A stretch of DNA of 64,000 nt from Polyodon spathula (GCF_017654505.1 NC_054543.1:28650525-28714524), one strand, 5' to 3'. Counted from the stretch's first letter, positions 1 through 11,930 are shown. Numbers and translations are program-made. Notes: a model not told the origin generated them from the sequence alone.

Positions 1-634
1 CACTCATAAAAAGGGTACCTTGAGCAAAAAAACAAAGTTCCTGAACTGAAGGAAAACAGGGAGGCCAAAATGAGAAGAACACACAGTGTGAGATTTCATA
101 TCCAAACAAACCAGGAGGCAGAAGAAATCCAAAACAAATCCAGCAAGAGGTAATGTTTGACCCCAGTCATGGCCACTTGCTGGGAGAATAGAGTAACACC
201 CAAATAACGAGGATAGGCATTTTCTGACCTCACATATGTACCATGTATTTCTGTTGTCATTTAAGGGGAAGCAGAGGGGGGAAATTCTGTTACGTTAATT
301 AAGCAGCATCTGGGAACTTGAAGAACGTACAGGATATGAAAGTGATGCTCCACTAAAAGAAGCATCCTGTGTCGGAGTTTGAACCCCTCTGTTTATATCA
401 ACAGAGGAAGAATTTCCTGTTGGACTGTCGGGCTCTCCTCCACCAAATGGATTGTTTGGAAGCAGATTTATTGCTTTGCCTTTAGAAACAGGTTAAGGAA
501 GAATATGCTTTAGTGTGAGTTAAGAGTCTGGGTAGTATGATGGAAATGGTCTTGTCTTGAGCATAGGCTCGGGGGAGTTGTTAATGTAGGGTTCTGATAA
601 ATAATAAAAAAAAACAAAACCACACTAAGGGGCC
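1..634. other. Unassigned AT-rich DNA
   Basis: No ORF, repeat or RNA gene could be recognised here. A short oligo(A) run lies near 605-615. The stretch ends where the F1 LTR-like sequence starts at 635. Confidence 0.5.
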
Positions 635-880
635 TGTAGCAGGGCAGAAGGAAAGCCCTGCTGTTTAATCGTATTGTCTGTTTATTTTTAGAACGGCCTT
701 TCCCTCTCTGCCCCTGTGTTATTTTGTATTTGTTTATTGTATTGTGTTTTATTTTGTTTATAGATGACGGCGAACCACTGTGTGTTTTGTTTGTTTATTG
801 TTTATTGTATGACGGCGTAGCTGTGTTTTAGTTAGGGTTAGGGTTAGGGTTAGGGTTAGGGTTAGGATTGTTTTGCAGTG
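635..880 (+). mobile_element. F1 LTR copy A, truncated, carrying telomere-like repeats
   Basis: The sequence from TGTAGCAGGGCAG at 635 to about 880 repeats the start of copy B at 1880 almost base for base, including a stem-like AGGGC...GCCCT element, the CTCTGCCCCTGTG block and the ATGACG...GCGTAG block. Two direct copies that both begin with TG and flank about 1 kb look like the LTRs of one element. Copy A differs from B in having (TTAGGG)n inserted at about 832-866. Its similarity to B stops just after GTTTTGCAG, so copy A is incomplete. No target-site duplication was found. Confidence 0.65.
832..866 (+). repeat. Interstitial telomere-like (TTAGGG)n
   Basis: About five perfect TTAGGG units with degenerate units at each edge. 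The repeats lie inside LTR copy A. The matching place in copy B (about 2070-2090) reads TTTTAGTTTTGTTATTG and has none, so the array was gained or expanded in copy A alone. Confidence 0.9.
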
Positions 881-1655
881 TGGGTGGGAGGGGAGCACAG
901 GGCAAAACACCCGGCCACTATGGCTGCGAAGAGGGCTAAACCCAGCACCACAGCTAGGCCTGGCTCTCCTACTGCCGTCGCTTCCCAAGGGTCCGCTGCT
1001 GTTCTGCCTCGCACCGTCCAAGGATGCCTGTCTCGCATCGCCCAAGGATGCCTACCTCACACTGCCCAAGGATGCTTGCCTCACACCGCCCAAAGATGCC
1101 TGCCTCGCACTGTCCAAGGATGCCTGCCTCGCACTGCCCAAGGATGCCACGTCCGCATCGCCTGGGGCTGCTTGTCGTTCCGCATCACCTAGGGCTGCCA
1201 GTCGCTCCTCATCGCTTGGGGCTGCCTGTCACTCCGCATCACCTGGGGCTGCCTGCCCCTCTGCTTTACCTGGGGCTGCTTTTCTCTGTATTTTATCCAC
1301 TAGGGTTGTCGAGTGTCCTGCTTCGCCTGGGGTTGCCTGTCTCTCCTCTGCTAATCCTGGGGTCGCCGAGGGTGCCGCTTGCCTGGGGTCGCCATGGGTC
1401 CTGCTTCTCCTGAGGCTGCTTGTCTCTCCTCTGCTTCACCTAGGGCTGCTGCCGGCACTGCTTCCCCTGGCGCCACTGTCTGGCTTGCGTCACCTGGGGC
1501 CGGTACTAGTCCTGCAGGACTGCAGGAAGCACCAGGGCCGGCGTCTCAGAAAAGGGGGCTACAAAGAAGGGGGTGAGACGTCAGGAGACCAGCTTCCCCA
1601 GCCGCACTTTTGTGACAGGATGTATGGTGGCTGGAGCCCCAAAAAGGGGAACTGA
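873..1655 (+). repeat. Coding-phase minisatellite of the F1 LTR element (open frame)
   Basis: From about 1012 to 1156 there are six 24-bp units with the core CCCAAGGATGCCTGCCTC. They pass into about five 27-bp units with the core CCTGGGGCTGCCTGTC (to about 1290), then longer degenerate units to about 1500. The unit lengths 24 and 27 are multiples of three, and the frame stays open for 260 codons, giving SPKDACLA-like octads followed by SPGAACRSA-like nonads. I recognise no domain. It could be a degenerate low-complexity protein or simply a GC-rich tandem repeat in the 3' untranslated part of an LTR element; the second is more likely, because all three plus frames stay open over much of it. 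Confidence 0.5.
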
Positions 1656-1879
1656 CGGTCATGAAGAAGAGGAGGGAGGGAGGTCAAAAGACCAGTTCCC
1701 CCTGCTACAGTTCAGCTGGAGCCCCAGAAGATGGAGCTACCAGCCAGGAAGACATGGGGGGAGGAGGACCTCCCACCATGGCCACCCCCATGGATTACTC
1801 CAGACCCCTCTTCTGGGACATTGAGACTGAGGGGAGGTGGCCGTTAGGGCCATGTGTGCTTCGCACAAGGAGGGGGATA
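1600..1879 (+). mobile_element. 3' internal end and polypurine tract of the F1 LTR element
   Basis: The stretch holds CTGGAGCCCCAAAAAGGGGAAC, then GGGGAGGTGGCCGTTAGGGCCATGTGTGCTTCGCACA, and ends in the purine tract AAGGAGGGGGATA directly before the TG of LTR copy B at 1880. The same three blocks, in the same order, precede the LTR at 40997. That is the usual position of the plus-strand primer of an LTR retrotransposon. Confidence 0.65.
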
Positions 1880-2287
1880 TGTAGCAGGGCAGTTGGAAAG
1901 CCCTGCTGTTTAATCGTATTGTTTTTTTATTTTTAAAACAGGGTTTCCCCCTCTGCCCCTGTGTTATTTTGTATTTGTATATTGTATTGTGTTTTATTTT
2001 GTTTATAGATGACGCTGAACCGCTGTGTATTTTGTTTGTTTATTATTTATTGTATGATGGCGTAGCTGTGTTTTAGTTTTGTTATTGTTTTGCAGCGTGT
2101 ATGGGAAGCCTTATCCACATTATAAAACTCGTGCAGAAGGTGGCCATCTCCCGAATTAATGAAGTGATTAATTTGTTGCTAATCGGGAGATGGTTACCTG
2201 CATAAATACTTGTAGCTCTCTGCACTCCGGATGGGTGTTTGGAGGAGGAATTGGAGAGCGAGAGGAGAGAGAGAGATATTTGGAATA
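1880..2287 (+). mobile_element. F1 LTR copy B (3' LTR), cut by a Tc1 element
   Basis: It begins TGTAGCAGGGC right after the purine tract and has a TATA-like CATAAATAC at about 2200. It is also similar to the minus-strand F1 copy at 57705-58602 (shared GATGGTTACC...CATAAA and GGGTGTTTGGAGGAGGAA-like blocks). It is interrupted at a TA dinucleotide (2286-2287) by the Tc1 element. The rest of the LTR was not clearly found beyond that element, so the 3' part is lost or very diverged. Confidence 0.7.
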
Positions 2288-3865
2288 CAGTGGCTTGCGA
2301 AAGTATTCACCCCCCTTGGCATTTTTCCTATTTTGTTGCCTTACAACCTGGAATTAAAATGTATTTTTTGGGGGTTTGTATCATTTGATTTACATGTCTT
2401 GCCTACCACTTTGAAGATGCAAAATATTTGTTACTGTGAAACAAACAAGAAATAAGACAAAAAAACAGAAAACTTGAGCATGCATATGTATTCCCCTCCC
2501 AAAGTCAATACTTTGTAGAGCCACCTTTTGCAGCAATTACAGCTGCAAGTCTCTTGGGGTATGTATGTATAAGCTTGGCACATCTAGCCACTGGGATTTT
2601 TGCCCATTCTTCAAGGCAAAACTGCTCCAGCTCCTTGGATGGGTTCCGCTGGTGTACAGCAATCTTTAAGTCATACCACAGATTCTCAATTGGATTGAGG
2701 TCTAGGCTTTGACTAGGCCATTCCAAGACATTTAAATGTTTCCCCTTAAACCACTCAAGTGTCGCTTTAGCAGTATGCTTAGGGTCATTGTCCTGTTGGA
2801 AGGTGAACCTCTGTCCCAGTCTCAAATCTCTGGAAGACTGAAACAGGTTTCCCTCAAGAATTTCCTTGTATTTAGCGCCATCCATAATTCCTTCAATTCT
2901 GACAAGTTTCCCAGTCCCTGCCGATGAAAAACATCCCCACAGCATGATGCTGCAACCACCATGCTTCACCGTGGGGATGGTGTTCTCAGGGTGATGAGAG
3001 GTGTTGGGTTTGCGCCAGACATAGTGTTTTCCTTGATGGCCAAAAAGCTCAATTTTAGTCTCATCTGACCAGAGTACCTTCTTCCATATGTTTGGGGAGT
3101 CTCCCACATGCCTTTTGGCAAATACCAAACGTGTTTGCTTATTTTTTAATTTAAGCAATGGCTTTTTTATGGCCACTCTTCCGTAAAGCCCAGCTCTGTG
3201 GAGTGTACAGCTTAAAGTGGTCCTATGGACAGATACTCCAATCTCCGCTGTGGAGCTTTGCAGTGCCTTCAGGGTTATCTTTGGTCTCTTTGTTGCCTCT
3301 CTGATTAATGCCCTCTTTGCCTGGTCCGTGAGTTTTGGTGGGAGGCCCTCTCTTGCCCCCGGTTTGTTGTGGTGCCATATTCTTTCCATTTTTTAATAAT
3401 GGCTTTAATGGTGCTGCGTGGGATGTTCAAAGTTTCTGATATTTTTTTATAACCCAACCCTGATCTGTACTTCTCCACAACTTTGTCCCTGACCTGTTTG
3501 GAGAGCTCCTTGGTCTTCATGGTGCCTCTTGCTTGATGGTGCCCCTTGCTTAGTGATGTTGCAGACTCTGGGGCCTTTCAGAACAGGTGTATGTATATGT
3601 GACACATCACATGATCATGTGACACTTAGATTGCACACAGGTGGACTTTATTTAACTAATTATGTGACTTCTGAAGGTAATTGGTTGCACCAGATCTTAT
3701 TTAGAGGCTTAATAGCAAAGGGGGTGAATACATATGCACGCACCACTTTTCCGTTATTTATTTTTTAGAATTTTTTTAAACAAGTTATTTTTTTCATTTC
3801 ACTTCACCAATTTGGACTATTTTGTGTATGTCCATTACATTAAATCCAAATAAAAATCTTTTTGT
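2288..3865 (-). mobile_element. Tc1-like DNA transposon, one terminal repeat lost
   Basis: The left terminus CAGTGGCTTGCGAAAGTATTC follows a TA target dinucleotide. This is the well-known end of a widespread fish/amphibian Tc1 family. The body codes on the minus strand for a Tc1 transposase in two frames. At the other side the family's subterminal block ending CCAAATAAAAATC is present at about 3845-3860, but the terminal inverted repeat itself is missing. The copy therefore cannot be mobilised by the usual paired-end route. It sits inside F1 LTR copy B and is younger than it. Confidence 0.9.
2505..3520 (-). pseudogene. Tc1 transposase, frameshifted
   Basis: Cut-and-paste transposase of the Tc1/mariner superfamily (DD34E), acting on its own terminal repeats. 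The N-terminal HTH part is in 3305-3520 (starts MKTKELSKQVRDKVVEKY) and the remainder is in another frame in 2505-3389. The two overlap, so a single frameshift just after the KKWKEYGTTTN segment splits the DNA-binding domain. All three catalytic residues can be read: Asp in VLWSDETKIELFG, Asp in FQQDNDPKHT and Glu in LDLNPIENLW. Together the parts give about 340 residues, the usual family length. Only the frameshift and the missing terminal repeat speak against function. Confidence 0.9.
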
Positions 3866-4245
3866 AAACTGCAGATACCTTGGTTGCTGTGCTTCCTTCT
3901 TCCGGTCTGAGTCACTGCAATGCCATTTCCTGCCTCAGAGCCAATGTAAGGATACATGCAACATATTGCTGGCGTAAAGTAAGACTTTAGCGGTCGCTAT
4001 AAAGCAGCGCATGCAAAAAATGTTTTTCACCTGCCATTCTGAACCCGCTATCTAATTAGCACTTGGCCATCATTGACATTACACAACTGCCACAGCAGTC
4101 ATTTTGGTGGTTTGAAGTTTTCAAATTTAAATTACTCTGCATGTCTGAAAGTTATGCAGTTGTCCATTTAAGACTTTTCCTAAATTCATGTACTAAATAC
4201 CCTGACAGCGTTTGAAAGGCAGGATTGCAAAAATAATGAAGTTAT
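3866..4245. other. Unassigned DNA between Tc1 and the next element
   Basis: No coding signal. The start (CTTGGTTGCTGTGCTTCC...CTGCCTCAGAGCC) could be the missing U5 part of the F1 LTR, but I could not align it convincingly. Confidence 0.3.
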
Positions 4246-4790
4246 AATCCCACCCACCTAGAACCACCTTGACTACCTTTACAATAAATGTTTTTATTTT
4301 AAATATAACCTAAAATATTCTTATATATATACAGAAGCCTTATGTTATCTCTACTGGACCTGGCAGCCATCAGTTCCTTCATTTTGTACAAGGAAAATAT
4401 CAGTAGGAGAGATTTCATCTTGAAGCTAGCCACAGCGCTTCTGCAGAAACATTTCAATCAGAAAACTGCACATATACCTGTTTATACATTAGTTTCTTTT
4501 GGAATGTTTATTTTATTATTGTTTTTCATTTTTTAAGTAGTGCTTTATATGTGGTAAGTTAGAAATAAACCCTTTTACGTATAATTGTTCATTTAAATAC
4601 GGCGTTGGGCTGTGCAGATGATTGATGCGATGTGCTTGAGTAAAACTTTTGACTTGTATACGATACTTTGTCTTTCATTTTAATATTGATGTTGTTTAAA
4701 ATGTAAATGACTGCCAACGGCAGTTTTAGCCATGAGTATAACCTCGGTAATTCTAATGTTAATCCATTGAAAATATATTGATATGTATGC
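4246..4790. mobile_element. TTAA-type DNA element (family P1), copy 1, no transposase
   Basis: Left side CCTAGAACCACC at about 4257 and right side GGTAATTCTAATGTTAA at about 4749-4765 look like diverged inverted ends. The right subterminal block (TGTGCTTGAGTAAAACTTTTGAC...TTTGTCTTTCATTTTA) is shared with the fragments near 16140 and 39893. TTAA at the terminus suggests piggyBac-type integration. Ends are imprecise, because the DNA left of CCTAGAACC is also shared with the copy at 14831. Confidence 0.5.
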
Positions 4791-5044
4791 AAATGAAGAA
4801 TAGATTATGGAATTGTGCAGCTAGAGATCTGGAATACTAAGTGGGCGCAAACATAATGAGATGTAAGGATTACAGCTGGGCAATTGCTGACCCCCCTCCC
4901 CCTCCAAAAAAAAATTTGCACCTCCTCTTGCAAGGTGCAAACCATTGTAGAAGAGAGTAATTAAGAGCTGTATAAAACCACACACCTTCAGAGACCTGTC
5001 ATTGACTTCAGGGTGGCTGCTGTGCAGTGGCACTGAAACAATTT

Positions 5045-5617
5045 TTAAAGTGGGGGTGCTGAAGAAACAAACAAAAACAAAACTGTAGCCCCTGTATATG
5101 ATGGAAGCCATGCAAAGCCAAGGGGGTGCTGCTGCATCTCTAGCACCACTAGTTCCAGTGCCCTTACTGCTGTGGTACTCTTTCTGATGCGGAGACACTT
5201 GGCTCTTGTTAAGGACAGGCTAGAAAAAGGCAAGATTGTCGTCTCTGCTTGCCTCCCCTGCGGTGTTAGCTGTAATTTGAATGGCAGCCCTCCTCCTTTT
5301 CCTACTGCATGCCTGTGCTGCATTGAGAGTTTTGCTTTTGTTCGCCACAGCTCCTGCCACCTTTTCATCACCTGGTTGACTGTCCTCCTGATAACACTGA
5401 CAGCATTGACTTTCTCCACTGTAGAGGACCATATGTCGTCTTTGGTAGCATAACATGTTGGCTGAGGCTTTTCCAAATAACTCAATTTAATGCTGAGTGA
5501 CCTCAGCCACAAGGACTCTCTGTTCCTCCTCAGAAAACTTTTCTTTTCTGTGTGCCAAGAGGACTTTGCTGGCTTTCCTTTTTTTTTTTTGTTTGGTTTG
5601 ATTTTCGTGGTCCACAA
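5045..5617 (-). CDS. Myb/SANT-like DNA-binding protein fragment
   Basis: A 190-codon open frame. Its middle part (about residues 60-125) has the pattern of a Myb/SANT-like domain: VNAVSVIRRTVNQV, then KRWQELWRTKAKLSMQHRHA, then a Gly-rich GKGGG hinge and LTPQGR. Such domains occur in the accessory protein of PIF/Harbinger transposons and in host MSANTD proteins. The C-terminal 60 residues look like read-through of non-coding sequence, with no family likeness. No Harbinger DDE nuclease was found nearby. I read it as a transposon-derived relic, not a host gene. Confidence 0.4.
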   Translation of the reverse strand: MWTTKIKPNKKKKGKPAKSSWHTEKKSFLRRNRESLWLRSLSIKLSYLEKPQPTCYATKDDIWSSTVEKVNAVSVIRRTVNQVMKRWQELWRTKAKLSMQHRHAVGKGGGLPFKLQLTPQGRQAETTILPFSSLSLTRAKCLRIRKSTTAVRALELVVLEMQQHPLGFAWLPSYTGATVLFLFVSSAPPL

Positions 5618-5649
5618 GTCTCATACAGCGCCTACTGCTCTCTGCACTT

Positions 5650-8600
5650 CTAACCACCTGACCTATGGGCTGTAAGGTTGGCTGCTAAGTAGCCTGATGC
5701 ACAGGCAGCGCTCATTGCAACCCTCATTATCATGATTGCAGCTCATTATTTGTGTGTGTTGAGTAATTTGTGTTGCTCTTAAGCTTACATAGTTCGCAGT
5801 GCAAAGTAATTGCCTGTCCGCAAGGCAATTTGGATTTTGTAGCTGCAATTGTTTCACCAATGCCTGTCCCTACATCAGCCCCTCAATGTGGTAAAAATAA
5901 AAATGCACTTTTAAAGTGTATATATTATCTGATTTTCAAATACAAATAAAGCCCCCCTTTTTATAATTTCCAGTAATAATGATACAATTACTACTTAGAA
6001 ATCACAATTTAATTCATATGCAATAATCAATAATTAAGGATGGATCCTACAATTCATACTGATCCCCAAATCTAACATGAATTCACATGAGCAGGGTTAA
6101 CAATATAGTACATTTTGAACATATCGTTAATGGTCGCTTCATATGAATTAATATTCTCTATGAAGCAAACGTAGGTATTTGTTTATGTCTCATTGAAAAA
6201 ACAGTGTTATTCTCCAATAGGAATTACAGGGAGCCGATGACGGCTGTATAACACCAGTGATTTCTCTTACTGTAGCCAGTGCAGGAGAGAATGCTTTACA
6301 TAGCTATGTCCAAGTTGCACAAAGTTTGGGGAATATGTCAGTATATACTGCATCTGTATTGAGTAACTTGATAGTATGGCTCCTCTCTTTTAAATAGTTT
6401 GCCACTCTCTGACAATAGCATCTAGTAACTATTTTTTTAGGTTAACGCGCACCCTAACTCAGATAAAGATTTTTGACTAGTTCATAAAGTATAGCTGAAA
6501 CATTCAAACAAAAGACACAAAAGAATGGAAGACAGATGAGGGACATCTGTGTTTCATTCATGTGAGGAAAACAACCAATTCTTCATAAAAATAATTTATT
6601 TTAACAAATTATTCCATTATTCTTATCTTTTATTTTAGCTTTTCTCTTCACATATATATTTTTTTAGAAAAAGCGCAAACAAGAATTAGTTGTCTTTTTC
6701 ACTTGAATCAATGTATATGGGCCTGTTAGTCTTTATCTTCTCAAGGACATTCATGTTTAGCAGTAAGTGAATTGCTGTCCTCTTACTGGGATTCCAATAT
6801 GTCCCTCAGCTTCTCAAATCATGTTTTTTTTGTACAATATTTACACTGATTAAATTCAAGTTTCTTTAACCCTTCTTTATTAATCATTCAAATCTGTTTT
6901 TCTGAGTACTATCCACGCATTATGATCTATGACATATGCAACACAACCACCTCTCCCAGAAATTTGGTCCAAAGGAAAAACAAACAATAAAAGCCTTGAA
7001 AATGAAAATAATTGGAGAAATGAGTGATGAAGCTACTACAGCCATTTTACAGTTAGTCAACACATAAAGAAATTCATTTTTTGTCACCTCCTCTGCCTAA
7101 AGACAAGCATGCATCAGATATTTCTTTTTAGTATCCATTGTTATCATATGACTATGTATATTCAATTTAGAAATACATACATTTCTTATTGTACCTAGTA
7201 CACCAAGGGTCTAGTGGATTTTGAATAAATTGACTCACTTTGTTTCAATTTTCGGCATGTATTTTTCTGTTTTAATTTAATGTTGTACTCAGTGAAGGTA
7301 TGGAGTGAATTTGATCACCCTATGCTCTGCCTCAGAAGTTGAGTTTACAGCACTGGGAAATCCTAGACTGCATCAACCACCTATACTTTGTTATCCCACC
7401 ATACCTATACAACTAGGTGATGTGTTTTGATTATACATTTACATAAAATTGTATGTAGTTCATGCTTTGTTTGCAGGTTTTAGTTTTATATTTATTGCTA
7501 GTTTTATTATTTATGTTCTATATTTTATCATATGCTTTTCATGTAGATGATGTTGTCTGCCTTCGGGAAGGGCATGGGATGAAATGTTATATGTCAGTGA
7601 ACACCCATGCTTGAAGGAATGTCAGTAAGTAACTCATATGTTAGGATTCCAAGGCAAAATATGTCATACATATGTTGGTTTCATTGTCAGATTCTGAATG
7701 ACGAATCCTATTTATTTGCATTCAAATGCAAAACTAAAAAGTATTTTGCATTTCATTCACACAGCACTAGTTTATTAGTTAATGTGGGGAAATTGTTTTT
7801 ATACTGACAGGATAGTTTATCACATGACATCTGGGAATCTGTTTAAAGCACACCCTCTTTCAATATGAAATAATGATAACCTTTTCTGGAAAGCTGACAT
7901 TTTGAAATGGTGGTAGGGCCATTTAGAGGACAGCTCAAAGTCAAGAACAATGTGATTGCAGCACTCAGAATGTAGAAATGTAGTTCAAGTCAGTGGAGTT
8001 GTCAAATGGGATTGAATTTCCCTTGGTACATAAAATATATTATTTGGATTTATAACCCTTGATATCAATACAAATGTTTCAATACATGTTTGTGCTTAAA
8101 ATTTGCTGTAAAATATGACAATTATTAATAGTAAATACACCTTGGTCTGTATTTAGCAACAGGTACTAGGCAAAGGTACATTTTCTGAAAGGAATATAGC
8201 AATTTTAACATTAAGTCCTAGCAGTAATTGTTCAGAACAACAATGTACCTCCTGTTGACTACAACTACATCACTTTTAGATTGTTTGTCATCAAAATGGA
8301 TGTTGTCGTTTCAGAAAATGTATTTGCCATTGCATCAGGAGGTTTGGAGTTATATGAAAGTTTATATTAATACATGAATATACACAGGTCTGCTTTTGCA
8401 GTTTCAAGAAGTTATTAGCATTTGGTCACTCTTGAAAAACAAACAAATACTTCTCTTGCTGTCTGTAATTTTAAACTCTATATAAGCTTAACCTCCATGA
8501 AAGAAGAATGAACCTCAAAGACAGGGGAATAGGAGTTGCAATATTCAATCTAAACAGAAGGGTCTTGCTTATGCCTCCAAGGTGAACCTGTCAGGCTCTA

Positions 8601-8695
8601 TACACATTGTATATGTAAAGAAGCCTTATTCAGAGATTAGATTTCCCATGACTACAGAGATATAAATCTCCCAACACAATAAACTGTAGGGTGAA

Positions 8696-8700
<5 letters not shown>
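5650..8700. other. Unassigned AT-rich DNA
   Basis: No convincing ORF, terminal repeats or RNA gene across about 3 kb. Short ORFs such as 7607-7807 show no composition or motif that sets them apart from chance. Confidence 0.5.

Positions 8701-8772
<72 letters not shown>
8701..8772. repeat. (AT)n microsatellite
   Basis: About 36 uninterrupted AT units. Confidence 0.97.
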
Positions 8773-8776
<4 letters not shown>

Positions 8777-10164
8777 TTCAGCAGCTGGTGATAATAGAGG
8801 CAATGAGGGCTCGAACGCCAGGGCGATTCTGGACCCAGATTAGATTTTCGGTTGATCTCTAACTGACGTTGGCTATAAATTATCCCAAGACAACATAGTG
8901 TTTTATAATTGCATATCTTATATGGAAGAGGTATTTTAAAGGCTTATTGTTCTTGGTTAGAGGCGGGCAGGAGGAGAATTATCTGTTTGTGCTTGGTCAG
9001 AGTTTCAGAAATTCATATCAGCTTCTAGGCTTGCATACCCTGTCCAAGTTTTTCCAGTAAAGGGGTTATTGTTGTAGTTCCAGAATGATTTTTTTTTTTT
9101 TTTTTTTTTTTTGCCCATGAGGGCAGCCTAATTATTGGTCTCGGGTCCTGAGTCTACTCAATGCGTTTTTTTTTTTGTGTCAGAAGTGCTGGCTATCAGG
9201 GTAATCAAGTCAGGATTTAATAACAAGGAAAGCCCTGCTGTGAGGTTTCTATTTTCTTTGAGAGGATCTGACTTGAACTCAGTATTACAGCTGAATCACA
9301 GTAAGGTAAGCTAGAGCTGCAGGTTAGCCCCTCTAGATACAGTGTACCTCATATACTTCACTGCCCCGGTCCTCAACCCAATACACTTTGAAAGGTTACC
9401 TCTTAGTCCTAATTTGGACCAGACCTCTTTTTTGCCCCCCCCCCCCCATTCAATCAACATCTATGATACACTCACTCCAATTCACAACATAAAACAAGAC
9501 TATTTTCAAAGTCTGTTTTATTTGATACAGTACCATTTGACATTTCTTAAATTCAACAAATATTGTTTAACAAGTCAACAGTAGTCAAGAACTGTTTCAA
9601 GAATATCAAACTTTATTTAATTAACAGACCTCAAACTGGCCATCTGTCTTCAAGGCCTTAGCTGTAACCATTAAGTCACACTGCATCCCTGTCCATAAGC
9701 TCTAACCACGAAGCCACGCTATCTCCCAGTCTGTCAATTCTAGCCACTAGTCTTTATCTCTATGCAAAACAAGTAAATTCACTAACTTGCAGCACTGAGA
9801 TTTAACCATTAGGCAACACTGCTTCTCTTTCCCCAACTCAAATATTGAATGTCAGTTTTCAGCCAATTCCTCAGCTCAACCACATTAAGGGGTCCAGAGG
9901 CCAAAGACCGGATTCCCCAAGTAAAACACCCAAGTCAACTATAATGGGATGTCCTACCAACCTCACTGTCATTCACTCACGACTTCTGATAACATATTGC
10001 CCAGTCAGCAGCTCTAAACAGTAACAATGTTATTGCAGTACTGTAATGTGCAGTTTAACAGTTAGCTTCCAATAGCTTCAAATAGGAAAACTATGACATG
10101 CAGGAGAGAGCTCCACAGTTACATAATGATTGTGACACTAAAATGATCTCAGTGAAAAGGGGAC
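8773..10164. other. Unassigned DNA with homopolymer runs
   Basis: Contains a poly(T) run of about 24 at 9089-9112 and an oligo(C) run near 9437-9447. No coding signal. Confidence 0.5.
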
Positions 10165-11000
10165 ATTTGCCAAAGCAGACTGCCAGTCAGGTTTCAGAGC
10201 CAAGCACAGCACAGAAACAACCCTTGTCAAGGTGGTCAATGATCTTCTGATTGCTGCAGGCTCAAGGTCATTGTCTATCCTAGTTCTGTTGGATTTAAGT
10301 GCAGTGTCTGACCATTGGCGATTTTGATATTTGCTCCTCCACAGAGGTCAGAAACCTTGGTGTAATTTTTTATTTTTTGAAACCCATGTCAGACATATCA
10401 CAAAGGTTTCTTTCTTCCATTTAAGAAATATTTCTTGTGTAAGACCTTATTTGTCTCAGTCTAATACAGAGAAGTTAGTCCATGCTTTTATTTAATCATT
10501 GATTATTGTAACACCCTGCTTACAATACAATGGTTCTGCTTAGGTTCTTCACAGTTTACAGTGATTTCAAAATGCAGCTGCCAGGATTATAATTTGAATT
10601 CCATCACATGGTCATATAACTCTCATTCTGTCATCACTGCATTGGTTGCCTGTTAAGTTCAAAATTGATTTAAAAATCGTACTTCTGACTTACAAGGCCC
10701 TCCATGGTTTAGCACCTGTTTACCTCCAGGAACTCCTTCACTCCTATATTCCTGCTTCCACTTTACGCTCTACTGAGGCTGGTCTGCTAATAACTGCAAA
10801 ATCAAGACTGCATACCATGAGTGACTGTGCTTTCAGATGTGTGGCACCATGGCTGTGGAATTCATTGCCTAAGACTGTGAGGGACTCTCAAACTCTCATT
10901 TGAAATCTTACTTTTATTCTTTGGCATTTTGTGATATTTTTTCTGATGTAATCAACTGCCTTGAGACTTCTTGTGAAAGGTGCTATAAATAAAATATAAT
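10165..11000 (+). mobile_element. L2-like LINE, 3' end of ORF2 (decayed)
   Basis: Reverse-transcriptase fragments of an L2 clade LINE. At 10185-10310 one frame reads [20 protein letters not shown] and then VLLDLSA, a core motif of the clade, where the usual DTVDH-type continuation is lost. A deletion then leads to the EVRNLGVIF region at about 10345. The frame 10646-10903 carries the C-terminal signature: LTYKALHGLAPVYLQELL, LLITAKSRLHT and FRCVAPWLWNSLPKTVR. It ends in the usual short 3' tail GAAAGGTGCTATAAATAAA at about 10976. A LINE copies itself through target-primed reverse transcription from this 3' end. The copy is 5' truncated and dead. Confidence 0.85.
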
Positions 11001-11006
11001 ATAAAA

Positions 11007-11860
11007 TTATTATAACTGTGAAGCATTCTTAAACCCAGTCAATTCAATTACTGACAATTGCATTCATGACACAGACTTGAAAAAGTATGTAGGGTTAACC
11101 TGTTTAGTACAGGCCTATGGCTTACTGCACGAAGCAAGCATCTAAAACTATCATCTCTGAATGCAGTGATGCAGAAACACAGTCTCCCACAGAAACTTGC
11201 TCAGCATCTTTATCTACGTGGTTTATCTGCAACCTCAGCTATCTCAAAGAACCATATATCACAGTATGGGCACAGTATAGAGACTATAAAAAGTACTATT
11301 TTCCTTAGCCTTTTACCTATACTCTAGGGAACAGCAACTTTACTGTATCCACTTTCTAAATTGACTACTGTGTGTGTGTGCATAACCCACATTCATAGGC
11401 CCTGGGCTTTAATGCAAACTCTGTTACAAGGTTATTACAGAAAACTCAGATATATATCAGCACTGGGGATCATGCATCTACTAAATAGACATCTTGGTAC
11501 TGGGGATTTTATCGAGCACATTTAGAATAAACAACTCCCTGTGAATGTTAGAGCCAGTAAACTTAAAACAGGGAATCAGTAAAAGGGATCTTCTAGCCAG
11601 TAAATGCAATATAAACAGAACATGGATATTTAGGAAGCAAACCCAATACAGTCGACTCAGTACTGTACTGGGGAATTCAGTGGGATCTTGTTCAATTTTC
11701 ATGAGGTGAACAGGCTTTGAGAGGGAAACTGGAAAAGGTTGTTTTTACTTTTCAGAGAATCTGTTTGTTCGACTTCTGTATTTTGTTTATTTATAATATT
11801 GTACTACCACTATTTTATGCTCTGCCATTTTGAATTAATTTCAGATACATTTATGATATC

Positions 11861-11863
<3 letters not shown>
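11007..11863. other. Unassigned DNA
   Basis: No recognisable gene or repeat. Confidence 0.45.

Positions 11864-11930
<67 letters not shown>

Noticed and set aside
832..866. Chromosome end or fusion point marked by TTAGGG
   Set aside because: Only about five units, inside an LTR whose partner lacks them, with ordinary repeat DNA on both sides.
758..1045. Minus-strand ORF with a Leu-Thr repeat
   Set aside because: It is the reverse translation of TTAGGG and flanking LTR sequence.
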